Source of the DNA: Nematopogon swammerdamellus
Lineage: Eukaryota > Arthropoda > Insecta > Lepidoptera > Adelidae
Reading direction: 5' to 3'
Assembly (NCBI GenBank): GCA_946902875.1
Contig: OX336351.1
Location: 4,709,761-4,773,760 of the forward strand
Length of the DNA stretch: 64,000 bases
The translations under genes were made by a program, and so were the position numbers. Positions 19,076 through 28,950 of this stretch are shown here, one piece after another. Under the pieces are notes generated by a model. That model did not search any database. It was not told the origin of the DNA and saw only the letters and a list, made by a program, of their open reading frames with translations. Each line of letters begins with the position of its first letter. Position 1 is the stretch's first letter.

Positions 19076-19295
19076 CTTTTTAACCGACTTCAAAAAAAGG
19101 AGGACGTTCTCAATTCGACTGCATTTTTTTTATCTTTGTTACCTCAGAACTTTCGACTGGGTGAACCGATTTTGATGATTGGATGATATCCTTTGTGATT
19201 TGTGTAGCCTTCTTTAGCACCGCCTTCAACCCTAGGGTTCGATTTTTTTTTATTTCATAAATTTTTGAAGGCGGTTTTTATATTTTTTCTATGTG
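19076..19295 (+). repeat. Repeat U
   Basis: AACCGACTTCAAAAAAGGAGG, TTACCTCAGAACTTTCGACTG, GCCTTCAACCCTAGGGTTCG, TTGAAGGCGGTTTTTA. Parts recur in the hAT-like element at 30955-31295, partly inverted. Confidence 0.65.
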
Positions 19296-19359
19296 TACGT
19301 AACATTAAGCCTGTTTTTTACAAGCGTTTATTTAGTTTCACCTGTCCCGGTGTCTGCCT

Positions 19360-19485
19360 GTTGGTAAACTGTGGAACGCTCTCCCTGCCCACATATTTCC
19401 CCCCAAGTACAGTCTCGGGTCCTTCAAGAGAGGCGTGAATAGGCACCTGTCAGGCCGACGGCGTGTCATTCGTAACCCCCGCGTA
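19360..19485 (+). mobile_element. LINE J, 3' ORF fragment
   Basis: AAACTGTGGAACGCTCTCCC reads KLWNALPAHIF-like, then AAGTACAGTCTCGGGTCC and GGCACCTGTCAGGCCGAC. Cut by RTE sequence at about 19486. Confidence 0.75.
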
Positions 19486-20038
19486 CGCTGCTCGCTGGGC
19501 AACTTTCAACCTGTCAGAGTCCACGTTTCACACCCGTACCAGGCCTCACGCACTCTATGTACTTGCGCGCGCTAACTACCTACCGCCCGACGGGCCGCCG
19601 GCGGTCTTTTTCAGTAGAAATTCGTCTGCCGCGCGAAGTATACATAGACGCTCGCCCACGCAAGTGCGCGCAGCTGCAAAGCAATAACCACTTTACACTC
19701 GATCGTTAAGGTACATTTTCGCACGCAGCGATTGGCGTTGTGAAAGAGTAGGCTATTAAAGCCCGAAGGTAGGAACGTTTTCTATGGAGTGATTTATCTG
19801 TTACGAAGTAACTATTAAGTAATCTGTGCCCGTACGTCATAACCGGGAGGACACACTAGGAATATATTCGGGTCTTTAAATTTTGCGGAAGGTCAGACCT
19901 CAGGACGAATTTTAGCTTTCCGAAGGCAGCCCAACCCAGTTGAATTCGCCTCTCCACCTCCTTAAGCAGACCTTGTCTACCAAGCCGCAGGATTTGACCG
20001 AGATATACGTACTCTTCAACCTGTTCGATCACTTCTTA
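19486..20038 (-). mobile_element. RTE-like LINE RT fragment, split by an E element
   Basis: Minus strand: 20038-19829 reads EVIEQVEEYVYLGQ, KEVERRIQLGWAAFGKL, then a frameshifted ...VLPVMTYG; it resumes at 19539-19486 with CETWTLT. Together these are a conserved RTE reverse-transcriptase stretch, broken exactly at the TYG/CETW junction by the 289-bp E insertion. Also frameshifted, so inactive. Confidence 0.85.
19540..19828 (+). mobile_element. Element E, copy 2 (289 bp)
   Basis: Same ends and length as copy 1, flanked by CCCGTAC at 19533-19539 and 19829-19835. It interrupts an RTE coding sequence, which independently fixes its ends. Nearly identical to copy 1. Confidence 0.9.
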
Positions 20039-20083
20039 TACAAAATACTTCGATTACGTACGTATTCTTAGTATTTTGTATAA
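20036..20083. repeat. Palindrome at the RTE end
   Basis: TTATACAAAATACT at 20036-20049 and AGTATTTTGTATAA at 20070-20083, 20-bp spacer containing ACGTACGT. Confidence 0.8.
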
Positions 20084-20845
20084 ATTCGCATAATATAATT
20101 TAACTCTAACCCACCTCTTCCGTCAAGGTTGCTGACACGAGAAATAGAATAACAACACGCTTACGTATATAACACGATATCAAATTTCCGTTAGTCGCGC
20201 GTCACGGCTCGAGGGCTAAATATTACGAAAAATACATAACACAGGTAAACAGATTCACGTGCGCGCAGTTATTCGAGGGATTTCTGCGCAGGGCGCGGCA
20301 CCGCGACGACGACGCGACGTAGCCGTGGGCGGTATTTGACAACCCCGCAACGGACAATCCGAACGGCGCATACTTCCTCTCGTGACACGAAGACAATGGA
20401 TGCCGGGGCAATGTACTGTTTTATTCCTTGTTTCGGCATTATTCCGCGGGCCTTCTGAAGATTCGAAGATGTTTTTGATGTACCTACAGATAAGTGAATA
20501 GAAATAATATATCTACTATGTTACTCGGATAACAATGATTTCCTATATAAATCCCTATACGTGTTGGATAAGATCTTACGTATCTTATCCAACGTATTAT
20601 ATGATCTGTAATGTTTTGGTGTTATTGACATTTGTGTATGTACCTACAGATAGATGAATAGAAATATAATATATTCCGCAGCTAACAATGATTTCCCATA
20701 TTAATCCCTCACTAGCAGCTATCTATCACACCCCAAAGGTATTCTGTTAGAAAATGCCTAGAGCCATATTTTATTTGAGTGCAATAAATGGGTCGGGCGC
20801 GGAACGCCTTAATCGCATTTTGACCAAGTAGCGAAACGACTAAAT
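20084..20845. other. Unassigned; GC-rich 20250-20415; small duplications
   Basis: 20475-20556 and 20634-20710 are direct copies (TACCTACAGATA, ATGAATAGAAAT, TAACAATGATTTCC). A palindrome (GTTGGATAAGAT ... ATCTTATCCAAC) lies at 20557-20597 between them. 20592-20637 recurs at 21250-21296. No gene recognised; the GC-rich 20250-20415 shows no homology to anything here. Confidence 0.5.
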
Positions 20846-21000
20846 ATATACAATACAATACAATACAACGCAACGCTACGCAACGAAACGCAACGCAACG
20901 CAACGCAACGCAACGCAACGCAACGCAACGTAACGCAACTGAACGCAACGCATCGCAACGCAACGCAACGCAACGCAATGCAATCCAATGCAATACAATC
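20846..21000. repeat. Pentanucleotide array (AACGC)n/(AATAC)n
   Basis: About 28 units: AATAC at the start, mostly AACGC through the middle, then AATGC/AATCC at the end. The minus-strand reading CVALRCVALR is an artefact. Confidence 0.92.
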
Positions 21001-21235
21001 CTTCCTTACCTATAATAAAATCCAACGTCTGCTTTCTGTATGTCTGAGTGTCTGTCTGTCCGCTTATAACTCGAGAACCACTGAACCGATTTCATTAAAA
21101 CAAAATTCTACGGATAGCTTGATTCTTCCCATCAACTATAGGCTACTTACAATAACGCTAAATGGCTTATGAGGTTAGCAGTGAAGTGAAATATGAGAGC
21201 GGGCGGAGCCGCGGGCACAGCTTGTACAATAATAC
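21001..21235 (+). mobile_element. Lep1/Helitron-like non-autonomous element (fragment)
   Basis: CTGTCTGTCCGCTTATAACTC, GAGAACCACTGAACCGATTTC, and the end GGCGGAGCCGCGGGCACAGC are motifs of lepidopteran non-autonomous Helitrons. Placed between the AACGC array and a duplicated 47-bp flank. Confidence 0.5.
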
Positions 21236-22182
21236 AATACATTACAATACGTATTATATGATCTGTAATGTTGTGATATTATTGACATTTGTGTAACATC
21301 ATTCCATATTTGATAGGGGTTGAGTAGTACCTATAGTTAGATTGGTGAATACCATTTTGTCGAAACGCGCCATTTTCGACCAACGTTAACATGGCGCACA
21401 CGTAAATTCGCGAGCTGAGTTGAGCTTCAGGCCTATCTAGTCACATTACCTCCACACAACTCTGAAAATTATAATAATGAAATGTGGTTTACACGGTGGT
21501 ACTATCTACCCGTTCTTGACAGGTGTTTGATATGACGTCACAGTATTATCATAAAATGCGGCTTTATTAAATCAGTTGGGATATTGCACGCTCTTATTGA
21601 GTTAAGGACTCACCCCATTTACGTTTAGCCTTCATGTCCGCTCTAGTTACGTGCGGCTGCGTCGGTATTTATGTCTGTCGACGGGTTTGACTAAATACAC
21701 AATTATATTCTTCCACAAAATTATATTCCACTCTTTTCTATTCTGTTCTTTTTCATAAACATAAAATATTATCAGTTTTGACATAACATACTTACTATTT
21801 ATTTTCATACGTGCTGGCGGGACGTATAATTTTCAGTCTTTTTTATCAATCGTCCAGATTAAAACTGTATATACAACCAATATTTCATTTTGGGAACGTA
21901 TATAAATTCCAGTTACTTAAACATACGTTTTATTTATTAAACGTGACAGTTTGAATAAAAATAGCACGGCTCAATAAATTATTTAAAGGAAATTGCGTTT
22001 TCTTAAATTACGTACAGCGTTTGATAAACTTAACCTTTAACCTTAAAAACTCAATTATGGTAAGTCATGAATTCTATACTAAAACGTATAATATAATTGT
22101 TTCCAAGTTACTCTACGGACATTTTCTTAACCTATGTTAAATATCATTAAGATAAGCAACAGTGTACCTCGTATATTATTTT
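21236..22182. other. Low-repeat AT-rich sequence
   Basis: No gene, exon or repeat copy recognised; intron-like. Confidence 0.5.
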
Positions 22183-22570
22183 GTCAGCCTCGATAGCTTA
22201 GCGGTGCAGACAGTCAACTGTCGCTATTGAATGTTAAGCAACGCTGGGTGCGGCAGTATTTGGATGGGTGACCGCTGACCGTTGGAGGCTGACCGAGGTT
22301 CGGATTCCTCGTAAAACTGTAGGTCCCTTCCCTCCTAGTCTTACTTGGTGGTAGGGTTTAACCCGCCCGGGTTGGTACCACCGCACTGAATGAAACGTCT
22401 GTCGAAACGGATATGTAAATAGTTTGTGTTTTCCGACCAGTTCAGTGTAGCCGGCACGATCAAAGGGGGAAGCACTGACATGGCACCTAGTTCACCCGGT
22501 GTTATGGGCTGACATCACGGACGTTGTAGGTGATGTAGCCAACCGTGCCAGTTTCCATAAAAAAAAAAAC
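22183..22570 (+). mobile_element. SINE X, full length
   Basis: Best textbook copy. A-box-like GATAGCTTAGCGGTGC at +8; the 5S-like stretch GTTAAGCAACGCTGGGTGCGG, then GTATTTGGATGGGTGACCGC; a B-box-like GAGGTTCGGATTCC; body; AAAAAAAAAAA tail. Confidence 0.9.
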
Positions 22571-23528
22571 CTCAAGGATCTCCATTAGGACCACATTTCT
22601 ATGCTAAATCAATTTAGTTTTCACGTGTATTTATTAAGATTATAGCTTTCTTCCGCATACGTCCCATGTGCGGGAGAGGAAAAGCCAGTAGATTGTTTAT
22701 TTATGGTACGTGAGAGCCTTCTGAATCATTGAGACATCTATTATTCAAGAGTACCTACGTACTTTTAGAGGACTGTGGATGTTATTGAGGTGTGAATACA
22801 ACTTACACTATAATACATTATAACACGTTTATGTAAGTGAATGGTGTTTTCCGAAAACATTGTAAGAAAATAATCTTCAAAATTTGATATGAATCAACAT
22901 TTTTCACTATAGAAAAGTATGAGACTATACACTAAAATCAACATGATCGAGTCGCTGGGGCAACATTATCCATAATGGACTCCTCCAAAAGGTATTAAGG
23001 GAAAGGAATTAAGGTAAATTAAGAGGATGGAAAACCAATATTAAAAATCATTCCATCCCTCTACTTCCTGTCACACCTCGCGATATCTTCAGTCCCCGAA
23101 TACCTCCGCAGTATACGAAGATAATGTTCCTCCGAGTGGTCATATCACAACGCGAGGAATTTCTTCCATACTAGGATCTATGCGAGTTTGGTGAAGTGCC
23201 AGACAAGATAGTCTGCTCCGAATGGACTGTGCTCCCTCGTATCGCGCTAACGACCAATGGAGCGTCATGCCCGAACCGAATCAGGTGGAGGCTAAGCTTG
23301 TAGGTTGGGAGGTGGTGCTTAGTGCCACGTGTCACATTCCGCGAAATAAAGAAAAATCTCGCACAAAATGTAATGCCTGCCTGCCATCTGTCTATTATCC
23401 GCCTATGTTCACACGGGGTTTTGCACTAAATTTGACCTTCTTTAAGTTACGATCGCACGCAAAACGAGCGTCAAGTGCAAGTGTAATAAATGTTGTCAGA
23501 ACGTATTAGAACATAAATGATGCTGTAA
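22571..23528. other. Low-repeat sequence
   Basis: No support for a gene. A 95-codon ORF (23222-23509 +) has no recognisable domain. Confidence 0.45.
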
Positions 23529-23858
23529 CGTGTGGGGCCGGTACTTAAAAACAATAGCTCCACTGCATCTCTCCCCATGCATGTCGTAAAAGGCGACTAA
23601 GGGATAAGGACAAGATGCCGTGCTAAAGGGCGACAGGCTCGCCACCTCTCACCTTGGCACGGTACTTCCACCGAGTCATGCAGCAGGTGGGTCTTCGGAC
23701 CTTACTTGCTGCTTGATCGATTGAATCTTCTTCGAATACTTTGCGAAACGCGGTGATCGATGTTGTGCTGTAATTTACCAGAGTTCTTGCAGCACAACAC
23801 CGATTACTCTGCTTACCCCGATTGTCGCGATTCAGCGGGTGCGATATGTATGTATGTA
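23529..23858 (+). mobile_element. SINE Y, full length
   Basis: Head GTGTGGGGCCGGTACTTAAA, then ATAGCTCCACTGCATCTC and GTCGTAAAAGGCGACTAAGG. Body TGCCGTGCTAAAGGGCGAC, hairpin GATGTTGTGCTG ... CAGCACAACACCG, CCCCGATTGTCGCG and a (TATG)n tail. The head is shared with X'. Confidence 0.85.
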
Positions 23859-23905
23859 AGTACGTTCTGATGCTTTCGAAATTCATGAATAGTTGTTTGA
23901 AAACT

Positions 23906-24010
23906 ATATTTTATGGTGTTCCGTACGAACCATATTACTCACCCTACACCGTGTGTGTCTGTCTGTCTGTCTGTATCTTTTGAACCGTTATATGTAGCCG
24001 GTCCATAAAT
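23906..24010 (-). mobile_element. Element Z end fragment
   Basis: ATGGTGTTCCGTACGAACC, (TGTC)n, TATCTTTTGAACCGTTATATG. Confidence 0.6.
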
Positions 24011-24357
24011 GTCTTCCAGACTTCCACAAAAGACGGCCGAAGGAAGCATGGTTGAAGGCAAGCCCTCACGCTCTAAAAAAGCCTCACGGAGCGATAACCC
24101 TCGACATTTAATGCATTCGTACCGAGAGTCGGCGCGGCGGCTCGGAGGCTCCGATATCAGGAGTAACCCGTAAGTAAATTTCCTCATTGCGATACGTAAT
24201 TTCCTATTCCCACTGAATCTTCGTGGATTCTGTTTGCGCGGAAGGAGGCTCGAGCGGCGGCGCGTGTGGGGATAAATAATGGGCTGGGGAGTTTTATACG
24301 TGCTGGAAAATGTCTTTTGATGCTTTAAGACGGAATGGAGCTTGCTCGATTCGGCGT
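24011..24357. other. Unassigned, GC-rich in part
   Basis: 24050-24160 and 24230-24290 are GC-rich (GAGTCGGCGCGGCGGCTCGG). A minus ORF (SEPPSRRADSRYE...) is not recognised, so no gene is called. Confidence 0.35.
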
Positions 24358-24456
24358 TTGTTTGGATAGAATAGAATAGAACGGAACGGAACGGAGCGTA
24401 ACGGAACGGAACGGAACGGAACGGATCGGAACGGAACGGAACGGAACAGAACAGGA
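24358..24456. repeat. Pentanucleotide array (GGAAC)n
   Basis: About 19 units, mostly GGAAC with interspersed AATAG, GGAGC and GGATC. Confidence 0.9.
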
Positions 24457-24772
24457 AGACAAAGATTTAATAGATAAAATGTCATTGACGATTTTTTTAT
24501 TCAGTATAAAGTACAACATCTTAATAATCGTAATAAATAAAAAGCAAAAAGTAGAGTCACAAATAAGTAACTTAGAAAAATACACACAAAAATAAACAAA
24601 TGTATATATCACGAGAAGTATCTGGAATCTTACCCTCCCTTACGACGTAAGAAACGTCCGTGCTTTGCTACCCTTGTGGCTTTTTGGCGAAGATACTAAA
24701 GATTAGGAATTTGGGATAGATCTGGAGCATTCTTGGAAGACGAAAAAGCGGTACCGATTGTGGCAAAGAGGA
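24457..24772. other. AT-rich spacer
   Basis: Nothing recognised. Confidence 0.4.
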
Positions 24773-25330
24773 AATGAAATGAAAATATACTTTATTGCAC
24801 AAAAAGTGACAAAAGGCGGACTTAAAGCCTAAGGGCATTATCTGCCAGTCATAACTGGGATTGTGAGTAGGGTAGATGGGTAGTGCGGAAAATTAAATGA
24901 GATATTTTATAGAGTACAAAACTAAACAATAAAACATAGATAATAGTAATAACATACAACTAAATACATTCGTGTTTACATACATACAAGTTCAAAAGTA
25001 CATACATATACGCAATATAAACAAATACATACATACATACCTAATGCAGTTTCTAAACAAGCGATAACACACATGGAAACATTAAGGGTTTGAAAACATA
25101 TGTTCCCTCAAACGGGATTTGAAAATATTGTGGGAAGCGGAAGTACGGAGAGTGGCAGGGATTTGGTTCCAGAGACGAGCTGATTCAACAGCAAAAGAAT
25201 GGGTATAGAATGAACTGGAATGAATCGGTATACAAAGAAGGTTACCATCCATGGACTGTGTGTTCTGAGGACGCTTCTCTGGAACCGCAAGGACTTATCT
25301 TCAAATTGAGGATAATTGTTGCGTACATAA
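24773..25330 (-). mobile_element. LINE S, ORF2 end plus 3' UTR
   Basis: The minus strand reads RFQRSVLRTHSPWMVTFFVYR, FIPVHSIPI, then in the next frame FAVESARLWNQIPATLRT and SASHNIFKSRL. This is the C-terminus of a non-LTR ORF with one frameshift. The UTR follows, ending CACTTTTTGTGCAATAAAGT just before GAAATGAAATG, with a usual polyadenylation signal. UTR copies recur at 34205-34340 and 46625-46760. Confidence 0.8.
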
Positions 25331-25335
25331 ATTTT

Positions 25336-25426
25336 GTCAGCCTCGGTAGCTCAGTGGTGCCCAATGAGGTAGCTGACTCAGAGGGGCCAAAGCCCATGTT
25401 CCGACCAGATAATATCACCTCCGAGA
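25336..25426. mobile_element. SINE X head scrap joined to a T scrap
   Basis: 25336-25360 GTCAGCCTCGGTAGCTCAG (X, +) is fused to 25363-25425, the 3' part of T in minus orientation (CTGACTCAGAGGGGCC, TATCACCTCCGAGA). A rearranged junction. Confidence 0.7.
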
Positions 25427-25427
25427 A

Positions 25428-25780
25428 TTTTCTTTATGGAAACTGACAAGGATGGCTACATCACCTACAAGATCCGTGATGTCAGCCCATAACACCGGGT
25501 GAACTAGGTGCCATGTCAGTGTTACCTTTCATTTCATGTCGGCTACACTGAACTGGACGGAAAACACGAACTATTTACATATAGTGCGGTGGTACCAACC
25601 CGGGCGTGATAAACCCTACCACCTTGTAAGGTAAGTAGGGAAGAGACCTGCAGTTTTACGTGGAATCCGAACCACGGTCAGCCTTCAACGGTCGAGCGGT
25701 CACCCATCCAAGTACTGACCGCGCTAAGGGTTACTTAACAACAGTCTACCGACCGCCAACACTGAGCTACCGAGGCTGAC
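25428..25780 (-). mobile_element. SINE X, full length
   Basis: Tail TTTCTTTATGGAAACTGAC at left, the 5S-like part (GCGGTCACCCATCCAAGTAC, TTACTTAACAAC, read reversed) and A box (GAGCTACCGAGGCTGAC) at right. An internal deletion removes part of the GAAACGTCGGTCGAAACGGC region. Confidence 0.9.
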
Positions 25781-25783
25781 AAA

Positions 25784-25948
25784 AAGGTGTTGATGAAGTT
25801 AGAGTAACCGCGTCCTAAACTGGCGGCCGTGGACAGGAAAACAGAGCGTGGGAAAACCCACCCGTCAGGTGGGACGACGACATCAAGTACGTCGGCGGAA
25901 AGCACTGGTCCCGTACCCCTGAAGGGCGATAAAAAATTGCAGAAGGGT
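25784..25948 (+). mobile_element. RTE-like LINE fragment
   Basis: GAGTAACCGCGTCCTAAACTGG, GACGACATCAAGTACGTCGG, GTACCCCTGAAGGGCG correspond to 50210-50330 and 44365-44430, the C-terminal part of the ORF; many frame breaks. Confidence 0.65.
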
Positions 25949-26120
25949 ACGACGCCACGACTGTTTTTCAAAAACTCCTCTTCCGCACTGCTCTAATTCT
26001 TTCGGAGCACATAATATCTGATCTAGGCACGTTCATCTAGCTAGAGCGACCCTTGCCAACCCTGATTGGCTGACTGACCATTTGCGGTGCCTACAAAAGT
26101 TTGTTAAATATGCAAACATC
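25949..26120. repeat. LINE C 3'-region scrap and spacer
   Basis: TCTGATCTAGGCACGTTCATC and GAGCGACCCTTGCCAACCC match 35785-35820 upstream of the LINE C tail. Confidence 0.45.
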
Positions 26121-26515
26121 GGCGGGTGGCCGAGTAGTTTGGGCATCGGCTTCTCATGCGAGAGTTCCGAGGTTCGAATCCGTTCCGCGTGTACCAATGA
26201 GTTTTTTCTGACGAAAAAAATTACGTGCATACCTACACCTGCTGTACCTCCGTTCGGAACCGGTGTAACACTGTAGGTCCCTTCCCTTGCCCTTTACTAG
26301 GCGTTAGGCTCAAATTGTAGCCGACTGGGCTGCTACCACCGTATGGATGTAAGATGGCCGCATAGCAGCCTCGGCTGTGTTCTCCTCTAGTCCAGTATAG
26401 CCTGCAATCCAGGGAAGTCTCATGTATGGCACCTACCTTCTCGGAGGTGATATTGGCTGGTCGGAGCATGCGCTTTGGCCCCTCCGACTCAGCCACGCAT
26501 ACCGGATTACATAAA
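26121..26515 (+). mobile_element. tRNA-derived SINE T, solo copy
   Basis: GGCGGGTGGCCGAGTAGTTTG (A box with one change), GAGGTTCGAATCC (B box), GGAGGTGATATTGGC, and the end CGGATTACATAAATAATAAA. Not in the tandem context, so it is an independent insertion giving the outgroup for the array copies. Confidence 0.88.
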
Positions 26516-27205
26516 TAATAAACGTTCTAAGAGCATTTTCTAGCAGTCATACATCATACCAGAGCTGTTTTGTATTTTCCAGCAGTCATATCTCAGTAGC
26601 AGACCTTTTATATATTTGCCCGCAATATTTCAAATGTCAAATAAGGTAACATAAATAATATTTTAATTATAATTTCCGGTTCCAGCTAATTAAAGTTGAG
26701 GGTGGTTTAATCCGAATCCGCGAGCGCGGCCTTTAAACAATTTCCAGGTGGAAAATAAACAAAGTTCTCGATTTCGTTTACATTGGCCGCCATTAATCAT
26801 CCAGACTGAAGCTAACTTGGCGTATACACTGCTGCTACAGCGAGAGCGCTTGCGTGGATACATTACGAAGCCTTGTGCTAATTACCTGTTCTACTCTTAA
26901 TTTCAAATATTACTGTGTAGACTACGCTGTAGCAGTTTCCCCCGTAATATTTTTAACTGACATAAGGGGGTTATTCTATATGTAAAACTAAACAATTTCT
27001 GCGGCGAAAAAAATTTTTTTTAAACAAAAAAAAAAATATTTTTTTCCGTACAAATTTTAAATACCTATTCTCAAAATGGATGGAGAAAAAAAAATGTTTT
27101 TTCTTCAAATTAAAAAGTCGTAAAACAAAAGTTGTTCTATTTCGCCTACAAAATCACCCCCTTTCGGGTTTTACGGTAGGGTTGCAACACCGTCTATATA
27201 TAGTG
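26516..27205. other. Low-repeat intron-like sequence
   Basis: No exon. Long A/T runs at 27010-27110. Confidence 0.45.
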
Positions 27206-27531
27206 CTGTGTGAGGCCGGTACTTTAAAAGAATAGCCCCACTGCGTCTCTCCACGTGCATGTCGTAAAAGGCGACTAAGGTATAAGGACGAGATGCCGTG
27301 CTAACGGGGGACAGGCGTGCCACCTTTCACCTTTGCGCGGTCCTTCCGCCGAGTCGTGCTGCAGGTCTTACTTGCTGCTCGATAGTTATCTTGTCCGAAT
27401 ACTTTGCTAAACGTGGTGGTCGATGTTGTGTTGCAATTTTCCAGATTTATTGCAGCACAACACTGATTACTCTGCTTACCCTGATTGTCGGGATACAGCG
27501 TGTGTGGTGTGGTATGGTATGTATGTATGTA
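27206..27531 (+). mobile_element. SINE Y, full length
   Basis: Head GTGTGAGGCCGGTACTTTAA, body, hairpin GATGTTGTGTTGC ... TGCAGCACAACACTG, tail GTATGGTATGTATGTATGTA, which runs straight into a palindrome. Confidence 0.85.
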
Positions 27532-27532
27532 C

Positions 27533-27660
27533 TATTCTCAAATCAAAACAAACGTGCAGTTCGCATAATAAAGTTTTATGGCTCAGTGAAGGGAATCTCC
27601 CTTCACTAAGCCATAAAATTTTCTTGTGCGAGCTGCACGTTTGTTTTGATTTGAGTATAA
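27533..27660. repeat. Long palindrome, 62-bp arms
   Basis: Left arm TATTCTCAAATCAAAACAAA ... CAGTGAAGGGA, right arm its reverse complement with about seven differences, spacer ATC. It lies directly after a (TATG)n tail. Confidence 0.9.
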
Positions 27661-28401
27661 TATACTAAAACTAATGTTTGGGCGGTGTTTTGTTTTTCAT
27701 GGAGTTAAAAACAATCTGTCTGTGCTTCTAAATCGGTGAATGCAAACTTGTTTTATATTGTCGTGTGGATAGTTTAACTGGCTATAAATGTAAGTAGAGT
27801 TTACTAATCTAGCTTTATTATATTACGAAATATTTGACATTATGTGCGCACGGGCACGCCAAAATTTAGCGTATTTTCGCGCGGCGAAAACGGCACGGAA
27901 GCCAGGGCTTGCCCCCTGGGGGGTAATCATATTTACAAATTTAGGAAGCCTACAGATTAAGGGGTTATTCGAGAGTTCAAACGAACGGCTTAGGCCTTTC
28001 TTTTTTAATTAAAATTAAAAAATTGTGATCCCAGTAAATTCCATCCATTCCGATGTTCAAAGTACCTAAGTAAATATTTATCATACATTTTAATGATATC
28101 ATGCATATTTGTCATATGTCTTCATCATTAGTATCCTTCCAGATATATGTTAAAGTCATTGCGATTTGTATCCGTCTGGTGAATTTAGCTGAAGCGCCCG
28201 AATTTTTTACCTCAGGCGCTGATGAAAAACGATCCGGGATAGCCGCAAAGTTCTTGAAGAAAGCCCGTATGTCCGGGAAAACCGCCCCAAAAGAAATGCT
28301 CCGACAAAGCGATCGTAGACGGATGTGTGGAAAGTCGAAAGAGAATCGTATGAAAAGACAATGTGGGGACACTCCCCATCTAATATTAAACGTTTAATAA
28401 G
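27661..28401. other. Unassigned spacer
   Basis: 27840-27940 is GC-rich (GCGCGGCGAAAACGGC). ORFs on both strands at 28100-28397 mirror each other and lack domains. Confidence 0.4.
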
Positions 28402-28658
28402 TAAGGGATATGACTCCCTTCTTATATTGCTAGGTGGTAGGGTTTAACCAGCCCGGGTTGGTACCACCGCACTGAATGGAAGGTCGGTCGAAACGGCTAT
28501 GTAAATAGTTTGTGTTTTCCGTCCAGTTGGGTGTAGCCGGCACGACCGAAGGAAAGCACTGACGTGGCACCAAGTTCACCCGGTGTTATGGGCAGACATC
28601 ACGGATGTTGTAGGTGATGTAGCCAACCATGTTAGTTACCATAAAAAAATAAAAAAAT
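28402..28658 (+). mobile_element. SINE X', 5'-truncated
   Basis: AAGGGATATGACTCCCTTC is the X' junction, then the X body to CCATAAAAAAATAAAAAAA. Confidence 0.85.
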
Positions 28659-28683
28659 CTGCCTAATTTATACCGTACGTCCT

Positions 28684-28950
28684 TGTCAAGTAAGTCAGCA
28701 GCTTGGCAAACAAGTCAGCCGCTTGTGAGACAAGTCAGCAGCTCGCCAAACATATCAGCAGCAGTGCCAGACAAGTCAGCAGATTGTTAGACAAGTCAGC
28801 GGTTTATCAAACAAGTCAGCAGATTGCAAGACATCGGTACCTTGTCAGGAAATTCGGAAGCTTGTAAAACAAGTAGGTAGCTTGTCAGGTAAGTCGGTAG
28901 ATTATCAGAAAAACGGTAGGCTATTAGCTATGTCGGCAGCTTTTCAGATT
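28684..28950. repeat. Degenerate minisatellite, about 20-bp unit
   Basis: About 13 units of the form CAAGTCAGCAGCTTGCCAAA, decaying to the right (AAGTCGGTAGATTATCAG). Spacing is 20-21 bp throughout. Confidence 0.88.

Noticed and set aside
20712..20993. 93-codon minus ORF rich in ALRCV repeats
   Set aside because: Translation of the AACGC pentanucleotide array.
22183..22320. A genuine 5S rRNA gene
   Set aside because: Only the 3' half of 5S is matched, it sits inside a dispersed A-tailed repeat, and sister copies are diverged.
28684..28950. CRISPR-like array of about 20-bp repeats
   Set aside because: Units are contiguous and degenerate; no spacers.
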